A stretch of DNA of 64,000 bases from Oscillospiraceae bacterium (lineage in GTDB: Bacteria > Bacillota > Clostridia > Saccharofermentanales > Fastidiosipilaceae). A program made the position numbers and the translations under genes. Under the pieces are notes generated by a model, which was not told where the DNA came from, did no database searches, and saw only the letters and a list, made by a program, of their open reading frames with translations. Location: the NCBI GenBank assembly GCA_029983685.1, contig JASBZA010000002.1, positions 1 to 64,000 on the forward strand, in the 5' to 3' direction. Each line of letters starts with the position of its first letter. The first letter of the stretch is position 1. Shown here one piece after another: positions 34,968 to 43,751 of the stretch.

Positions 34968-36965
34968 CTACCCTTCTTCCAATAGCTCTATCGTGTAGGT
35001 TACCTCATCAGCATAACAGCGCCACTCCGTTAGTTGCCCGTCACGCCAATAAGGTACCAAGTCTTGATTGGACTCGAGTCTGATTTTTGCCTTGCCCAAG
35101 CCGACCAAAATTTTCCTATCTTGGTAATTAACTTCATCAAACTTATCAATTGGACAATATACATGGGTAAAATTAATCGGATAATCCGGCGTCAATTTAT
35201 ATGTACACGTAAGCTTAGAGCCATCCTGCGTCAGTTCAGGGATTCTCAAATTTCCGTACCAGTAACCGGGCCGCATGGCTTCATTGAGATCAAAAACGCC
35301 GGGATAATTAACGAATAGCAAAGCCTCTCTCGAGAGAGCCGCATAGAATAAGTGTTGCTGATAACCCGGAATGTCGGGTAAGAAATGGGTCGTACCGTGG
35401 TATTGGGTATTAAGCTTTACTAAGTCACCGATTTCATTAGCCGGCAGCTCTGTTGTCGGGTTATAAGGGGACGTTACCGAAGTCAAAATGCCCGTTTCGG
35501 ATTTATAGAGATTAATCTGTGAATGGCCGGAATTATAATGGATATTTTGTGACTTAGAGGCTAAGCCCAAAAGGCCTTCCGGAGCCTCATAGCGACTGGT
35601 CAGAAAATTCGAAAGCCACATCGGCTCCCCCTTACCGGGTAAGACACCGGGCAGCAAATAAGCCAGTACATTTTGTAAAGAGGACAAATAAGGTCTTACC
35701 ACATCACCATAAACTCTTCCTTGCGGACTAAAGACAGCCCCTTTAAAAAAGTGCAACATAATCTGTCGCAACAGCTCATCCAAGAGTTTCTCAGACCTTT
35801 GTGTTAGGTCTTCCGGGCCGAAATCAATTAAGTGGAGCAAGGCCGCCATGGTGACCGGGAAATAAGTTGTTGACTGATATTCTTCCATGCCGAAACTTTC
35901 AATCACGCTGAGCCAATTTCGGCAGCGTTCCAGCGAAAGTTCAGCTAAGGCCTTGCCTTTGAGATGGCTTCTCACAAAATCTTCATCGGGGAAAAGCTCC
36001 CCTGCACTTAAGGCCAAACCGAAAAACATCAAAGAGTGATTTTCGCTCCAATAACACATAGAATCGCTACCTTCCTGGTCCATCCAGAAACGGAAATTCA
36101 AAAGCACCTCTTTAAAGCGTTTCTCGATAGTCTCGGGGAAACCATAGACGTAATAATAGCGGAAAAGCCCAATTAAAAGGAAGTCCGCACAATCGATTCT
36201 TTGGTCTACCAAGTCTAAGTCATCCAGGATAAGATCCCAATCCTTCTGAGTTTCAAAGCCCAAGTGCTTTCTGGCCAAAACATGGTAAATACCGAACTTA
36301 ACACCTGCACCCCTGGGGGCACTTTCCTTCTCGGCAATCTTTTGAATCAAATCCGCCTTGAGTTCCTCGTGGGTCATCACTTGATATAGCAAATCTTGCA
36401 CAAGGTCCTGACTGACATGTTCTTTGCCTTCCAGAACTTCTAAGGCAAAAATATTCCGCGTATCTCGTACGGCCATATTCATCCATAAGAAGGTAAGTTC
36501 ATGGATACCTGCGTCGAGTTCCAGGGTAAATTCATGCTTCAAGATAGGCTGATAAGAAGCCTCAGAGAAGGTTTGAACCCTTTGACCGTCTACAAATAAA
36601 GAACCTGCCATATAGGTCCAGAGACGGAAGGAATAAAGGCCTCTGGTCTTAACGGCCACTTTGGCCTCAGCCCAAAACTGAAGTGTACTCAGAGCCTTGC
36701 CGACACAACTCACATTAATATAAGGGTTACCGCAGTAGCTATCCTTTTGGCCAAAGGAGTCCAGCCACTCTTCCCTATAGTCTTCAATTCGACTGTACTT
36801 GGTCAGAAACGGCGTAAAGAGATGTTTTCTTAGAATGTTTTCTGCTTCAATCTGATTTCTGTGCTGGGGGCATATAGAACGATAGGCCTCGTCAGACACA
36901 TCCTCCATGGTCATCGGACTAAGTTGCCAGTTTTTTATAAAATTTTTATAAGTTTGTTCTTCCAT
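34968..36965 (-). CDS. Uncharacterised putative carbohydrate-active protein
   Basis: A 665-residue soluble protein not recognised as a known family. Residues about 85-175 look like a beta-sandwich (FRLWTYMAGSLFVDGQRV resembles PA14-type sugar-binding folds). Residues 190-460 are helix-rich, with YWSENHSLMFFGLALSAGE (about 304-322) and EEYQSTTYFPVT (about 358-369), a layout like the alpha toroid of polysaccharide lyases. The C-terminal 200 residues are beta-rich, with IHYNSGHSQINLYKS. No signal peptide. AAAGGAG lies upstream of ATG 36965, and the gene sits between the permease gene and a heparinase-type lyase with gaps under 20 nt. It is a good candidate for a new lyase or glycosidase family. 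Confidence 0.55.
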   Translation of the reverse strand: MEEQTYKNFIKNWQLSPMTMEDVSDEAYRSICPQHRNQIEAENILRKHLFTPFLTKYSRIEDYREEWLDSFGQKDSYCGNPYINVSCVGKALSTLQFWAEAKVAVKTRGLYSFRLWTYMAGSLFVDGQRVQTFSEASYQPILKHEFTLELDAGIHELTFLWMNMAVRDTRNIFALEVLEGKEHVSQDLVQDLLYQVMTHEELKADLIQKIAEKESAPRGAGVKFGIYHVLARKHLGFETQKDWDLILDDLDLVDQRIDCADFLLIGLFRYYYVYGFPETIEKRFKEVLLNFRFWMDQEGSDSMCYWSENHSLMFFGLALSAGELFPDEDFVRSHLKGKALAELSLERCRNWLSVIESFGMEEYQSTTYFPVTMAALLHLIDFGPEDLTQRSEKLLDELLRQIMLHFFKGAVFSPQGRVYGDVVRPYLSSLQNVLAYLLPGVLPGKGEPMWLSNFLTSRYEAPEGLLGLASKSQNIHYNSGHSQINLYKSETGILTSVTSPYNPTTELPANEIGDLVKLNTQYHGTTHFLPDIPGYQQHLFYAALSREALLFVNYPGVFDLNEAMRPGYWYGNLRIPELTQDGSKLTCTYKLTPDYPINFTHVYCPIDKFDEVNYQDRKILVGLGKAKIRLESNQDLVPYWRDGQLTEWRCYADEVTYTIELLEEG

Positions 36966-36982
36966 TCACGACTCCTTTAGAT

Positions 36983-37840
36983 CTATCCTTTAACAGCACC
37001 TGCCGTCGAACCAGAAATAAAATATTTGCTGAAAATGATATAAACCAGAATGATAGGAATAATAGACATTGCGGAACCGGCAAACATGATATTCCAAGCC
37101 GCCGCTCCGTCACCTGAGCTTTTCAATAAAACAACGCCTACCGTAAGAGGTCTGAGTCCCGGGTTGGTCATAGTAAAGACGTTAGGCAAAATGTATTGAT
37201 TCCATCCAGATCGAAAAGAGAGAATGGCAACCGTGGCAATCGCCGGTTTTATAATGGGTAGAATAACCCGCCAAAAAGTTGAGAAGAAACTACACCCATC
37301 AATGCGGGCTGCTTCGTCTATTTCGGTCGGAATTGCTTTAATATTACCGGTCATCAGGAAAATATAGGTCGTCTGTCCCATGCCGGTCGCGATTATGATA
37401 ATAACAGTCAGACTGCTATCCAAATGGGTTTTGGCCGCCAATTCAAACAATGGCCTTATAGCTATGCTTCCGACATTTATGAACATAAAAATTAGGAACA
37501 GATTGTACAAAGCATCTTTCCCCTTAAAATGACTGCGCGCAAATACATAACCTGCCATAGACGATACTAACAAGGATAAGAACATGACACCAGTTGCAAT
37601 GATAAAGGAATTTCGGGTATAGACTGAAAAATTAGCCTTTTCCCAAGCCTCAATATAGTTATCTAGAATAAATTGCTTAGGGAAGATATTGGCTCCTCCC
37701 AAAAGCAACTCCATATTCGATTTAAAAGAACCTAAAATAACATACAGTATAGGGTAAATGGTCACTACGGCCAAAAAGATCAGCAAAATATAGATGATGA
37801 CTCGTATAACTTTACCTCTAAAGGATAAAACGCCTTGCAT
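36983..37840 (-). CDS. CUT1 sugar ABC permease (MalG type)
   Basis: A 285-residue six-helix permease with YPILYVILGSFKSNMELL at the N-terminus, EAA loop EAARIDGCSFFSTFWRVILPI and the C-terminal GSTAGAVKG. Strong ribosome site GGAGAGAGGA before ATG 37840. It follows the MalF-type partner by 15 nt and precedes the uncharacterised protein. Part of the second transporter of the locus; ATPase supplied from elsewhere. Confidence 0.93.
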   Translation of the reverse strand: MQGVLSFRGKVIRVIIYILLIFLAVVTIYPILYVILGSFKSNMELLLGGANIFPKQFILDNYIEAWEKANFSVYTRNSFIIATGVMFLSLLVSSMAGYVFARSHFKGKDALYNLFLIFMFINVGSIAIRPLFELAAKTHLDSSLTVIIIIATGMGQTTYIFLMTGNIKAIPTEIDEAARIDGCSFFSTFWRVILPIIKPAIATVAILSFRSGWNQYILPNVFTMTNPGLRPLTVGVVLLKSSGDGAAAWNIMFAGSAMSIIPIILVYIIFSKYFISGSTAGAVKG

Positions 37841-37855
37841 TGTCCTCTCTCCTCT

Positions 37856-38764
37856 CTATTGAATGTCATCCATGTTGCGGGTGAGTCTGGTAAAGATGAC
37901 GGTGATAATACCGACAATCACGGCCGCATACAGACTTAAGGTAGCCGCATAGCCTAATTGCGAAGGCGCTCCGGGTGCAGTGCCGAAAGCCATTTGATAA
38001 ATGTAGGAGAACATGACGTCCGTTCGGTGATTAGGTCCGCCTTGGGTTAAAACCAAAATCATTTCATAGTCTTTGAAGGCAGTGGTTATAGCAATGGTCA
38101 AAACCACTTTGAGAACAGGGCCCAACATAGGGAGCGTAATCCTAAAGAAAATAGTGGCTTCATTGGCTCCGTCGATACGTGCGCTCTCATATAAATCGTG
38201 AGGAATGCCCAGAAAGCCGGACATCATGAGTGTTATGTAGTTACCGAAGCCACCCCAAATGGCCACAGCTACGACAGAATACATAACGATTTGAGAATTA
38301 CCCAACCAATCCACAGCTGGACGAGAAGGATTAATTGATCTTAAAATTCCGTTCAATACACCGTTAAAAGGCGAAAAAATAAAGTAGAAAATCATACCTG
38401 AAATTGCCGAACTGATAATGGTAGGCATGAAGTAAACCCCTTGGAACAGGCGCATGCCGCGCATCTTCCAAGTCAGAATGTAACCCAGGATAAGTGCCAG
38501 GGGGATAACAATAATAAGCTTCCAAAAGGCATATTCGAAAGTGTGAAGAACAGCATTAAGAAAATACTGATCTTTCAGGCCTCTCTTGAAGTTATCCATG
38601 CCCACAAAATACGAAACAAAACCGTTATAGTCATAAAAGACATAACGGAACATCCAAATAAAAGGATATATTGAAACAAGAATCAGTAACAAGACAGAAG
38701 GCAAAAGCATCAAAAATGCTTCTCTCTTCCTTGACCGATCTAAAACGTTAGTTTGTCCTTTCAT
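37856..38764 (-). CDS. CUT1 sugar ABC permease (MalF type)
   Basis: A 302-residue permease with six helices. It has the N-terminal LLPSVLLLILVSIYPFIWMF, YFMPTIISSAISGMIFYFIFSPFNG and EAA loop ESARIDGANEATIFFRITLPML. AGGAGGAG precedes ATG 38764. It is separated from the upstream binding-protein gene by a strong terminator-like hairpin (38790-38831), so part of the transcripts probably stop before it. Confidence 0.93.
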   Translation of the reverse strand: MKGQTNVLDRSRKREAFLMLLPSVLLLILVSIYPFIWMFRYVFYDYNGFVSYFVGMDNFKRGLKDQYFLNAVLHTFEYAFWKLIIVIPLALILGYILTWKMRGMRLFQGVYFMPTIISSAISGMIFYFIFSPFNGVLNGILRSINPSRPAVDWLGNSQIVMYSVVAVAIWGGFGNYITLMMSGFLGIPHDLYESARIDGANEATIFFRITLPMLGPVLKVVLTIAITTAFKDYEMILVLTQGGPNHRTDVMFSYIYQMAFGTAPGAPSQLGYAATLSLYAAVIVGIITVIFTRLTRNMDDIQ

Positions 38765-38789
38765 GCACTCCTCCTAAGCCTAGTAAAAA

Positions 38790-38831
38790 AGAAGGCAAGA
38801 TAAATCCATCAAGGGACCGAACTTGCCTTCT
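38790..38831 (-). terminator. Internal terminator/attenuator after the SBP gene
   Basis: AGAAGGCAAG (38790-38799) pairs perfectly with CTTGCCTTCT (38822-38831). On the minus strand the stem is followed by TTTTTTACT, a true U-tract. It lies between the binding-protein gene and its permeases, so readthrough must be partial. This gives more SBP than permease. Confidence 0.8.
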
Positions 38832-38843
38832 CTCTGTGTAAAA

Positions 38844-40247
38844 TTATTCACTCAAATATTCGAAAGTACCGTCGCTAGGATGTAAAGGATCATAGTCTTT
38901 GATGACTAATCTCTTAATTTTGCCCATCTTAACTTCTTTATCAAGTGCTTCATTATAGCGATTCGTTAAGTCTTTCAAACCGTCTTCGATATTCATATCA
39001 ACATTGGCGATTAGATTCCAAATGGTAGTTCTATAGTTGTCGCCAGTAGGGGAAACTTGCGGGAACAAAGGGTAGACACTTTCATAGTCTTGCTTAGAGA
39101 ATTCAGCCAATTTACCGATTTTGGATTTGTCCACTTTAGAATCCATGTAGTCGGAGCAAGCCAGGCCGTATCCTCTTTCCAAATAGCCTTTTACATGATC
39201 CTCAGAACCGAAGAATTCAATGGCCTTAATAGCGGAATCATAATCGGCCGTCTTGGTCACCAACCAGCCGCCTTGCAAGGTCATGGGTAAAGCACCCTTG
39301 ATTTCACCATCAACCGTGGGGTTTGAAGCAGCACACCAATCAAATTTGGCCGGGAACTGCTCGGTCAAAACACCGACTTCCTGAGACGCATTGCCGTAGA
39401 AGCCGATTACGCCGTTAGCAAACTGAGCTCTGGCTTCGTCAATCTTCAAAGTGGTAGAACCGGGGAAGGTAATATCTTCGGTAAAGAAACCTCTGGCATC
39501 TTCAATAACTTGCTTATATTCCATGAAGTCGAACTTACCGTTAACGTAGTCATAAGGATAAATACCGCTCATAGAAGCCGCACCCTCTAACCAACGCTCA
39601 AAAGGAGCGGAGGCACCGGGGAATACAACACCATAGAAGGAACCCTTGCCGGCTTCGGTGATTTTCTTAGCCACTTCAACCGATTCCTTAACAGTCTTGG
39701 GAACTTCTACACCAACCTGGTCAAATAAATCTTTGTTATAAATCAGTCTCGTACCGGAACGGATAACGGTAGGTACCCAGTAAATATCATCACCTAAACT
39801 GGTCAAGCCTTCATACTTCTGATGCTCGACATCGTTAACTTCTTTATAAGTATCACTTAAAGCATCTCCAATCGGAACGACAATACCTGCATCCACGAAG
39901 GTCTTCAGGTCGATACCGGCGGTAGCCGTCATACTCAGTAAGTCCGGAGCCTTGCCTGCCGCAGCCGCGGTTTGGATAGTGCTGACATAATCGTCGGTCA
40001 TGATGACATATTCGAGATTAATGTTCTCACCGTTAGTTTCGTTGAACTTCTTAACCTGGTCTTCCATGTACTCTTTGTCATGGCGATTGTTGGTCCAGGC
40101 CACAATCTTCTTCTCACCGCCGGCGTTATTGGCACTGCCCGAAGCATCCGTACCGGTCTGCTTCGTGTCGCCACCCTTGGAACATGCTCCCAGAGCCAGC
40201 CCCAGAGCCAGCATACTGCTAATAATTTTAACTGTTCTTTTCTTCAT
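38844..40247 (-). CDS. CUT1 solute-binding lipoprotein
   Basis: A 467-residue extracellular lipoprotein. The signal peptide ends LGACS (lipobox Cys near 22), followed by a Gly/Ser/Ala linker, then an SBP_bac_1 fold with IVAWTNNRHDKEYMEDQVKKF, IRSGTRLIYNKDLFDQVG and NGVIGFYGNASQ. AGGAGGAAAAAG precedes ATG 40247. It is encoded just after the ROK regulator and before the terminator hairpin. It binds the oligosaccharide imported by the permeases at 36983-38764. The ligand is inferred to be an acidic, possibly sulfated oligosaccharide from the enzymes on the same transcript. Confidence 0.92.
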   Translation of the reverse strand: MKKRTVKIISSMLALGLALGACSKGGDTKQTGTDASGSANNAGGEKKIVAWTNNRHDKEYMEDQVKKFNETNGENINLEYVIMTDDYVSTIQTAAAAGKAPDLLSMTATAGIDLKTFVDAGIVVPIGDALSDTYKEVNDVEHQKYEGLTSLGDDIYWVPTVIRSGTRLIYNKDLFDQVGVEVPKTVKESVEVAKKITEAGKGSFYGVVFPGASAPFERWLEGAASMSGIYPYDYVNGKFDFMEYKQVIEDARGFFTEDITFPGSTTLKIDEARAQFANGVIGFYGNASQEVGVLTEQFPAKFDWCAASNPTVDGEIKGALPMTLQGGWLVTKTADYDSAIKAIEFFGSEDHVKGYLERGYGLACSDYMDSKVDKSKIGKLAEFSKQDYESVYPLFPQVSPTGDNYRTTIWNLIANVDMNIEDGLKDLTNRYNEALDKEVKMGKIKRLVIKDYDPLHPSDGTFEYLSE

Positions 40248-40317
40248 ACTTTTTCCTCCTATAAACTGCCTAATAGCCTATCTGATCGAACACGCTTTAG
40301 CCTTCCTCTCCTCCTCT

Positions 40318-41424
40318 CTATTCTTTCAGATATTCATTAAGCCAATAGTTTGATACTTCCAATCCTGCACCGGTCACACCTGACAGCTTAAGCTTGTTAG
40401 ACCGTACCTGGATAGGATAAAAAGATATCGCATTCAAATAGGCTTGAATAGCATCAAGTAGCGGTTCTCCCAAAAGTTCTAGCACGATGCCGTCCAAAAT
40501 AACATTTTCGATGGCCAAAGAAACGGTCAGGTTATTAATAAGACAGGCCATTCGTCGTGCTACATAGTCAATGGCATCTTCTCGGTCGGAACAACTACCG
40601 TCTGCTTTTAGACCGAACTTTTTCTCCAAGGCCGGAAGATTAATGGCATTTTCCAGCCAATAGGAACCCTCCTCGTCATCCGTCATTCCCAGAACCGTAT
40701 AGCCCACTTCACCACAAATACTGCGATTGCCGCGCCTCAGCTTGCCATCCAGGATGATGCCTGCTCCAAGACCGGTTCCTAAGGAGATAACGGTCAGGTC
40801 ATGAATACCTTCTTTTGCTAAGGCATTAAATTCTCCTATGGCATGTAAATTCAAGTCATTATCAAAAAGGACACGTGTACCATAAGTCTCTTCTAACTCC
40901 GTAATCAAGTCCTGCACAGAGACCGAATCATGATAGCCCAATAGAGGTACCGTAACTTCTTGTTTGTCCATATCATAGACACCGGGGAGGCCCACACAAA
41001 TTCCGATAAGGTCCGATGTATCCTTATTATGTTTGCGCAAAAAACCATCTATCATTTCCGGCAAAAAACTTCTGAAATCAGATCCGACCCTTGTAATCTC
41101 ATGTGCTCGGACTCGACCGGCCAAATCGACTGCTCCCAAAGATAAGTATTCGCCCTCATAGATACCTCCGATAGCATAATGCTTCTCAGTATTGAGCTGA
41201 AGCAAGTTGGGCTGGCGTCCAACCCTGGCCGTCTCATTTTTAACTGAAATCAACAATTCTTTTTCCTGCAAATCCGCCAGGATTTTTTGCACAGTGGGTG
41301 AACTAATCTTAGTTTTTCTCGCTAATTCTCCGGCAAAAAAGGCATCTCCACTTGACTTTCTAAATATGTCAAAGACGACTCTTGTATTCAAAAATTTCAA
41401 ATCCTCTGGTGTATGGGACGCCAT
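40318..41424 (-). CDS. ROK-family transcriptional repressor
   Basis: A 368-residue regulator: an N-terminal winged helix (about 10-65, GELARKTKISSPTVQKILADLQEK) and a ROK sugar-kinase-like domain. The ROK domain has DLIGICVGLPGVYD, DNDLNLHAIGEF and SLGTGLGAGIILDGKLRRG. The usual CxCGxxGCxE zinc motif is not apparent; the segment reads SICGEVGYTVLG, so the classic ROK zinc site seems reduced. It is the first gene of the operon running to 28198. An identical 22-bp element lies 20 nt upstream of its start and upstream of the SBP operon at 50710, which makes it the likely local repressor, released by a sugar from the degraded polymer. Confidence 0.88.
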   Translation of the reverse strand: MASHTPEDLKFLNTRVVFDIFRKSSGDAFFAGELARKTKISSPTVQKILADLQEKELLISVKNETARVGRQPNLLQLNTEKHYAIGGIYEGEYLSLGAVDLAGRVRAHEITRVGSDFRSFLPEMIDGFLRKHNKDTSDLIGICVGLPGVYDMDKQEVTVPLLGYHDSVSVQDLITELEETYGTRVLFDNDLNLHAIGEFNALAKEGIHDLTVISLGTGLGAGIILDGKLRRGNRSICGEVGYTVLGMTDDEEGSYWLENAINLPALEKKFGLKADGSCSDREDAIDYVARRMACLINNLTVSLAIENVILDGIVLELLGEPLLDAIQAYLNAISFYPIQVRSNKLKLSGVTGAGLEVSNYWLNEYLKE

Positions 41425-41444
41425 ATTGTTTTATCCTCGCGTTA

Positions 41445-41466
41445 TTTAAGTAAGTTTCTTTATTAA
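41445..41466. promoter_or_regulatory. Putative ROK operator (copy 1)
   Basis: A 22-bp element with imperfect palindromic ends (TTAAGTAA and TTTATTAA around GTTTC), identical to 50803-50824. It lies between the ROK start codon and its likely promoter (TTGACA on the minus strand at 41501-41506). A partial copy, AGTTTCTTTA, recurs at 41484-41493, 31 bp away. Confidence 0.65.
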
Positions 41467-41500
41467 TTATTATTTATCATTTTAGTTTCTTTAGGTATTT

Positions 41501-41506
41501 TGTCAA
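41501..41506 (-). promoter_or_regulatory. -35 box of the ROK operon
   Basis: Consensus TTGACA on the minus strand, followed by AT-rich sequence with several possible -10 boxes before the operator at 41445-41466. The rest of the 210-nt gap (41507-41634) shows no clear gene or strong hairpin. Confidence 0.4.
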
Positions 41507-41634
41507 TATTCAAACAATCGAGGTGATGACATCAAGATTATAATAATCAACCTGGTAAACTTTTCCATCGTTGGCAGTTTTTGCATAATTTGCAACAACT
41601 GAATCCCTTCTCCCTATCTCTAATCAGTCCTCTT

Positions 41635-43749
41635 TTAACTTATCCATGCTTCCAGGGTTTTTAAAGACTGAATGGACAAATCAAATCCATGCTCTTCCCT
41701 ATCTTCCCGAATACGCTTGACGACTTCTTCGGCCGCCTCATCACGTCCGATTTTTAACTGCACCAGCTCTAAATAAGCATTATTAGGCGCAATACCGGTC
41801 ACCGGGTTTAGCTTCGGTTCAAAATAGGCATCAATCGTATATCCCAGACCTTCCGGTCCGACAAAGCCTTCCTCCACCAGGAAATCCTGTTTGAAAACCT
41901 TAATTTCCGCCACTTCGGGCCAGTACCAAAGCATGCGCACCTTGCCACTTTCTAAAAGCAGGGTATGGTCATCTATCTTCTCTACCCTGACGCCCGGATA
42001 GAGATTCCAACGCTGAATGTGCTTTTCGTCCTGACGGTTTCCGCGTTGCACCTCATCTTGAATCCACAATCCGCCCTTTCTGGCGAAGAGAACATGACGA
42101 ACATGGCGGCAGAACGTATAGGCATCATGGCCTCCCCGGAACACCATACCTTCCGGATAGACCTCGTGAAGCTGAATCTTCGTATCCGGCCTATAGACGC
42201 CCCACTTATTCTGGTAGCAAGAATTCGGCTGAATCGGTCGACCGTAAGCCATAACGGTATTATGGGATTCCATATTGTACATATAGCCTCGAGTATTCGA
42301 GTTCATCTTGATATTGTGATAGAGCACATCCGCATAGGGCTCTCCGTAAATAAGCTCACCTTCTATGGCCAAAGCCATTGCCAAAAGATCCATATGGTTA
42401 TGCCCGGTATAACCACAATCTTTTTTGGCCGAAATAATAAGCTGATTGCCATGAGGTCCGTACGAATCTTTACTGATGGCGAAGCCCACCTCATCATTTG
42501 CATAATCCAAAGCCGTGTCACAGTCCGTCCGCTTACCCAACCTACAATCCAAAACATTTTGGCAATCCTCATTCCGGCAAAGTTTAACGCCTACATCCAA
42601 AATCGGATTAATCTTAGGTCCGCCATTATCGCCTATGCTTTCATAGTTAGGAGTAGGTCCAGCCAAATAAGCCAAGGCCGAGAAGGATTTGTTGAGCCAT
42701 TGCTTGCTTTCCTCGTCTAAAAGCTTCTTGTCATTTAATTGGGCCACATAGACCACCTTAAAAATCATTTCGCCTAAAGCCGCACCGGACCAGTAGGCGA
42801 TGGAATGCTCGGTATAACCGCCCGCCTCATTAAAGTCAGACAAGAGATGCTGACGAATCACCTTTTCTCCGATCGCTTCCATGGGTCTAAAATGCTGAAT
42901 TTCCGGGACAAGAATCGCTAAGAGATAAGGTACAATACCTCTCTCCCACAAATGATGATTGTATGCACGGTAGCTATCCCGATCAAAGCGCCTGAACTGA
43001 ATACCCAAAAACCAGATTCTTTGTAAAATCTCGTAAACAATATCATCGCCGGCCCTATATGGCAGCTCGGTATAAAGTAAGTAAATATAAGACAAAATCA
43101 GCCAACCGGCCGACATGACGTCCCGGTCTTCCACAAACATAAAACGACCGGCACCGGGGCTCTTATCCACGATGGTCAAAGGATACTCACGCCAGAACAT
43201 CTCAATAACTTCTCTGAAAGAAGCCAAAACCTCTTCGGTCGGTTCTTCGTGGAATAAAACGGCATAGGCCTCGAAAAACTGGCCTCTGACAAACATATCC
43301 AAAGAGCTTCTATGGCGCTTACCCATATCTTCAATGAAATTAAAGTGAATAAGGGTTTCGAAGGAAGGCCCCAAGTCAATCTCCTTACGGCCGCCCGGCA
43401 TAACATATACGTGTTCCATCATGCGTCTTGCCACTCGTAGGCAATAGTCTTTAAGAGAATCGCCCCTAAAGCCTATGGCACATTGGTAGGTGTAAGGCGA
43501 ATCATCGGGATTTATTTTCTTGATACTGTCGCCCCTGTAATCCACTAGATATGAGACATTCTTACGTTCATGGAAATATTGCACCAAGTGTTTTGCGGCC
43601 AAAGGATAATCCTCTTTTTTTACGGCCTCTGAAACATTTTCCAGACCCGGATAGCTTAAATCAAAAGAAGCCCAAAAGTCTTCTTCTAAAAAACTTTTCT
43701 CATCATCCGGTATCTTAAAAGGAATACCCTCAATATAGTCTAAGTCCAT
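41635..43749 (-). CDS. Heparinase II/III-family lyase, divergent type
   Basis: A 704-residue protein. The helical toroid (about 30-400) has YNHHLWERG near residue 265 and GGYTEHSIAYW near 310. The heparinase II/III C-terminal beta domain (PF07940 type) has TGHNHMDLLAMALAIEGE near 450. It is clearly different from the two paralogous lyases of this locus and probably has a different linkage or sulfation preference. No signal peptide, so it acts in the cytoplasm. ATG 43749 has GAAGGAG upstream and lies 2 nt after the sulfatase stop; a longer frame from 43770 would overlap that gene. Last gene of the operon from 50710. Confidence 0.88.
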   Translation of the reverse strand: MDLDYIEGIPFKIPDDEKSFLEEDFWASFDLSYPGLENVSEAVKKEDYPLAAKHLVQYFHERKNVSYLVDYRGDSIKKINPDDSPYTYQCAIGFRGDSLKDYCLRVARRMMEHVYVMPGGRKEIDLGPSFETLIHFNFIEDMGKRHRSSLDMFVRGQFFEAYAVLFHEEPTEEVLASFREVIEMFWREYPLTIVDKSPGAGRFMFVEDRDVMSAGWLILSYIYLLYTELPYRAGDDIVYEILQRIWFLGIQFRRFDRDSYRAYNHHLWERGIVPYLLAILVPEIQHFRPMEAIGEKVIRQHLLSDFNEAGGYTEHSIAYWSGAALGEMIFKVVYVAQLNDKKLLDEESKQWLNKSFSALAYLAGPTPNYESIGDNGGPKINPILDVGVKLCRNEDCQNVLDCRLGKRTDCDTALDYANDEVGFAISKDSYGPHGNQLIISAKKDCGYTGHNHMDLLAMALAIEGELIYGEPYADVLYHNIKMNSNTRGYMYNMESHNTVMAYGRPIQPNSCYQNKWGVYRPDTKIQLHEVYPEGMVFRGGHDAYTFCRHVRHVLFARKGGLWIQDEVQRGNRQDEKHIQRWNLYPGVRVEKIDDHTLLLESGKVRMLWYWPEVAEIKVFKQDFLVEEGFVGPEGLGYTIDAYFEPKLNPVTGIAPNNAYLELVQLKIGRDEAAEEVVKRIREDREEHGFDLSIQSLKTLEAWIS

Positions 43750-43751
43750 AG

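Noticed and set aside
41965..42720. 251-codon plus-strand frame opposite the lyase at 41635-43749
   Set aside because: Shadow frame without domain resemblance or start signals.
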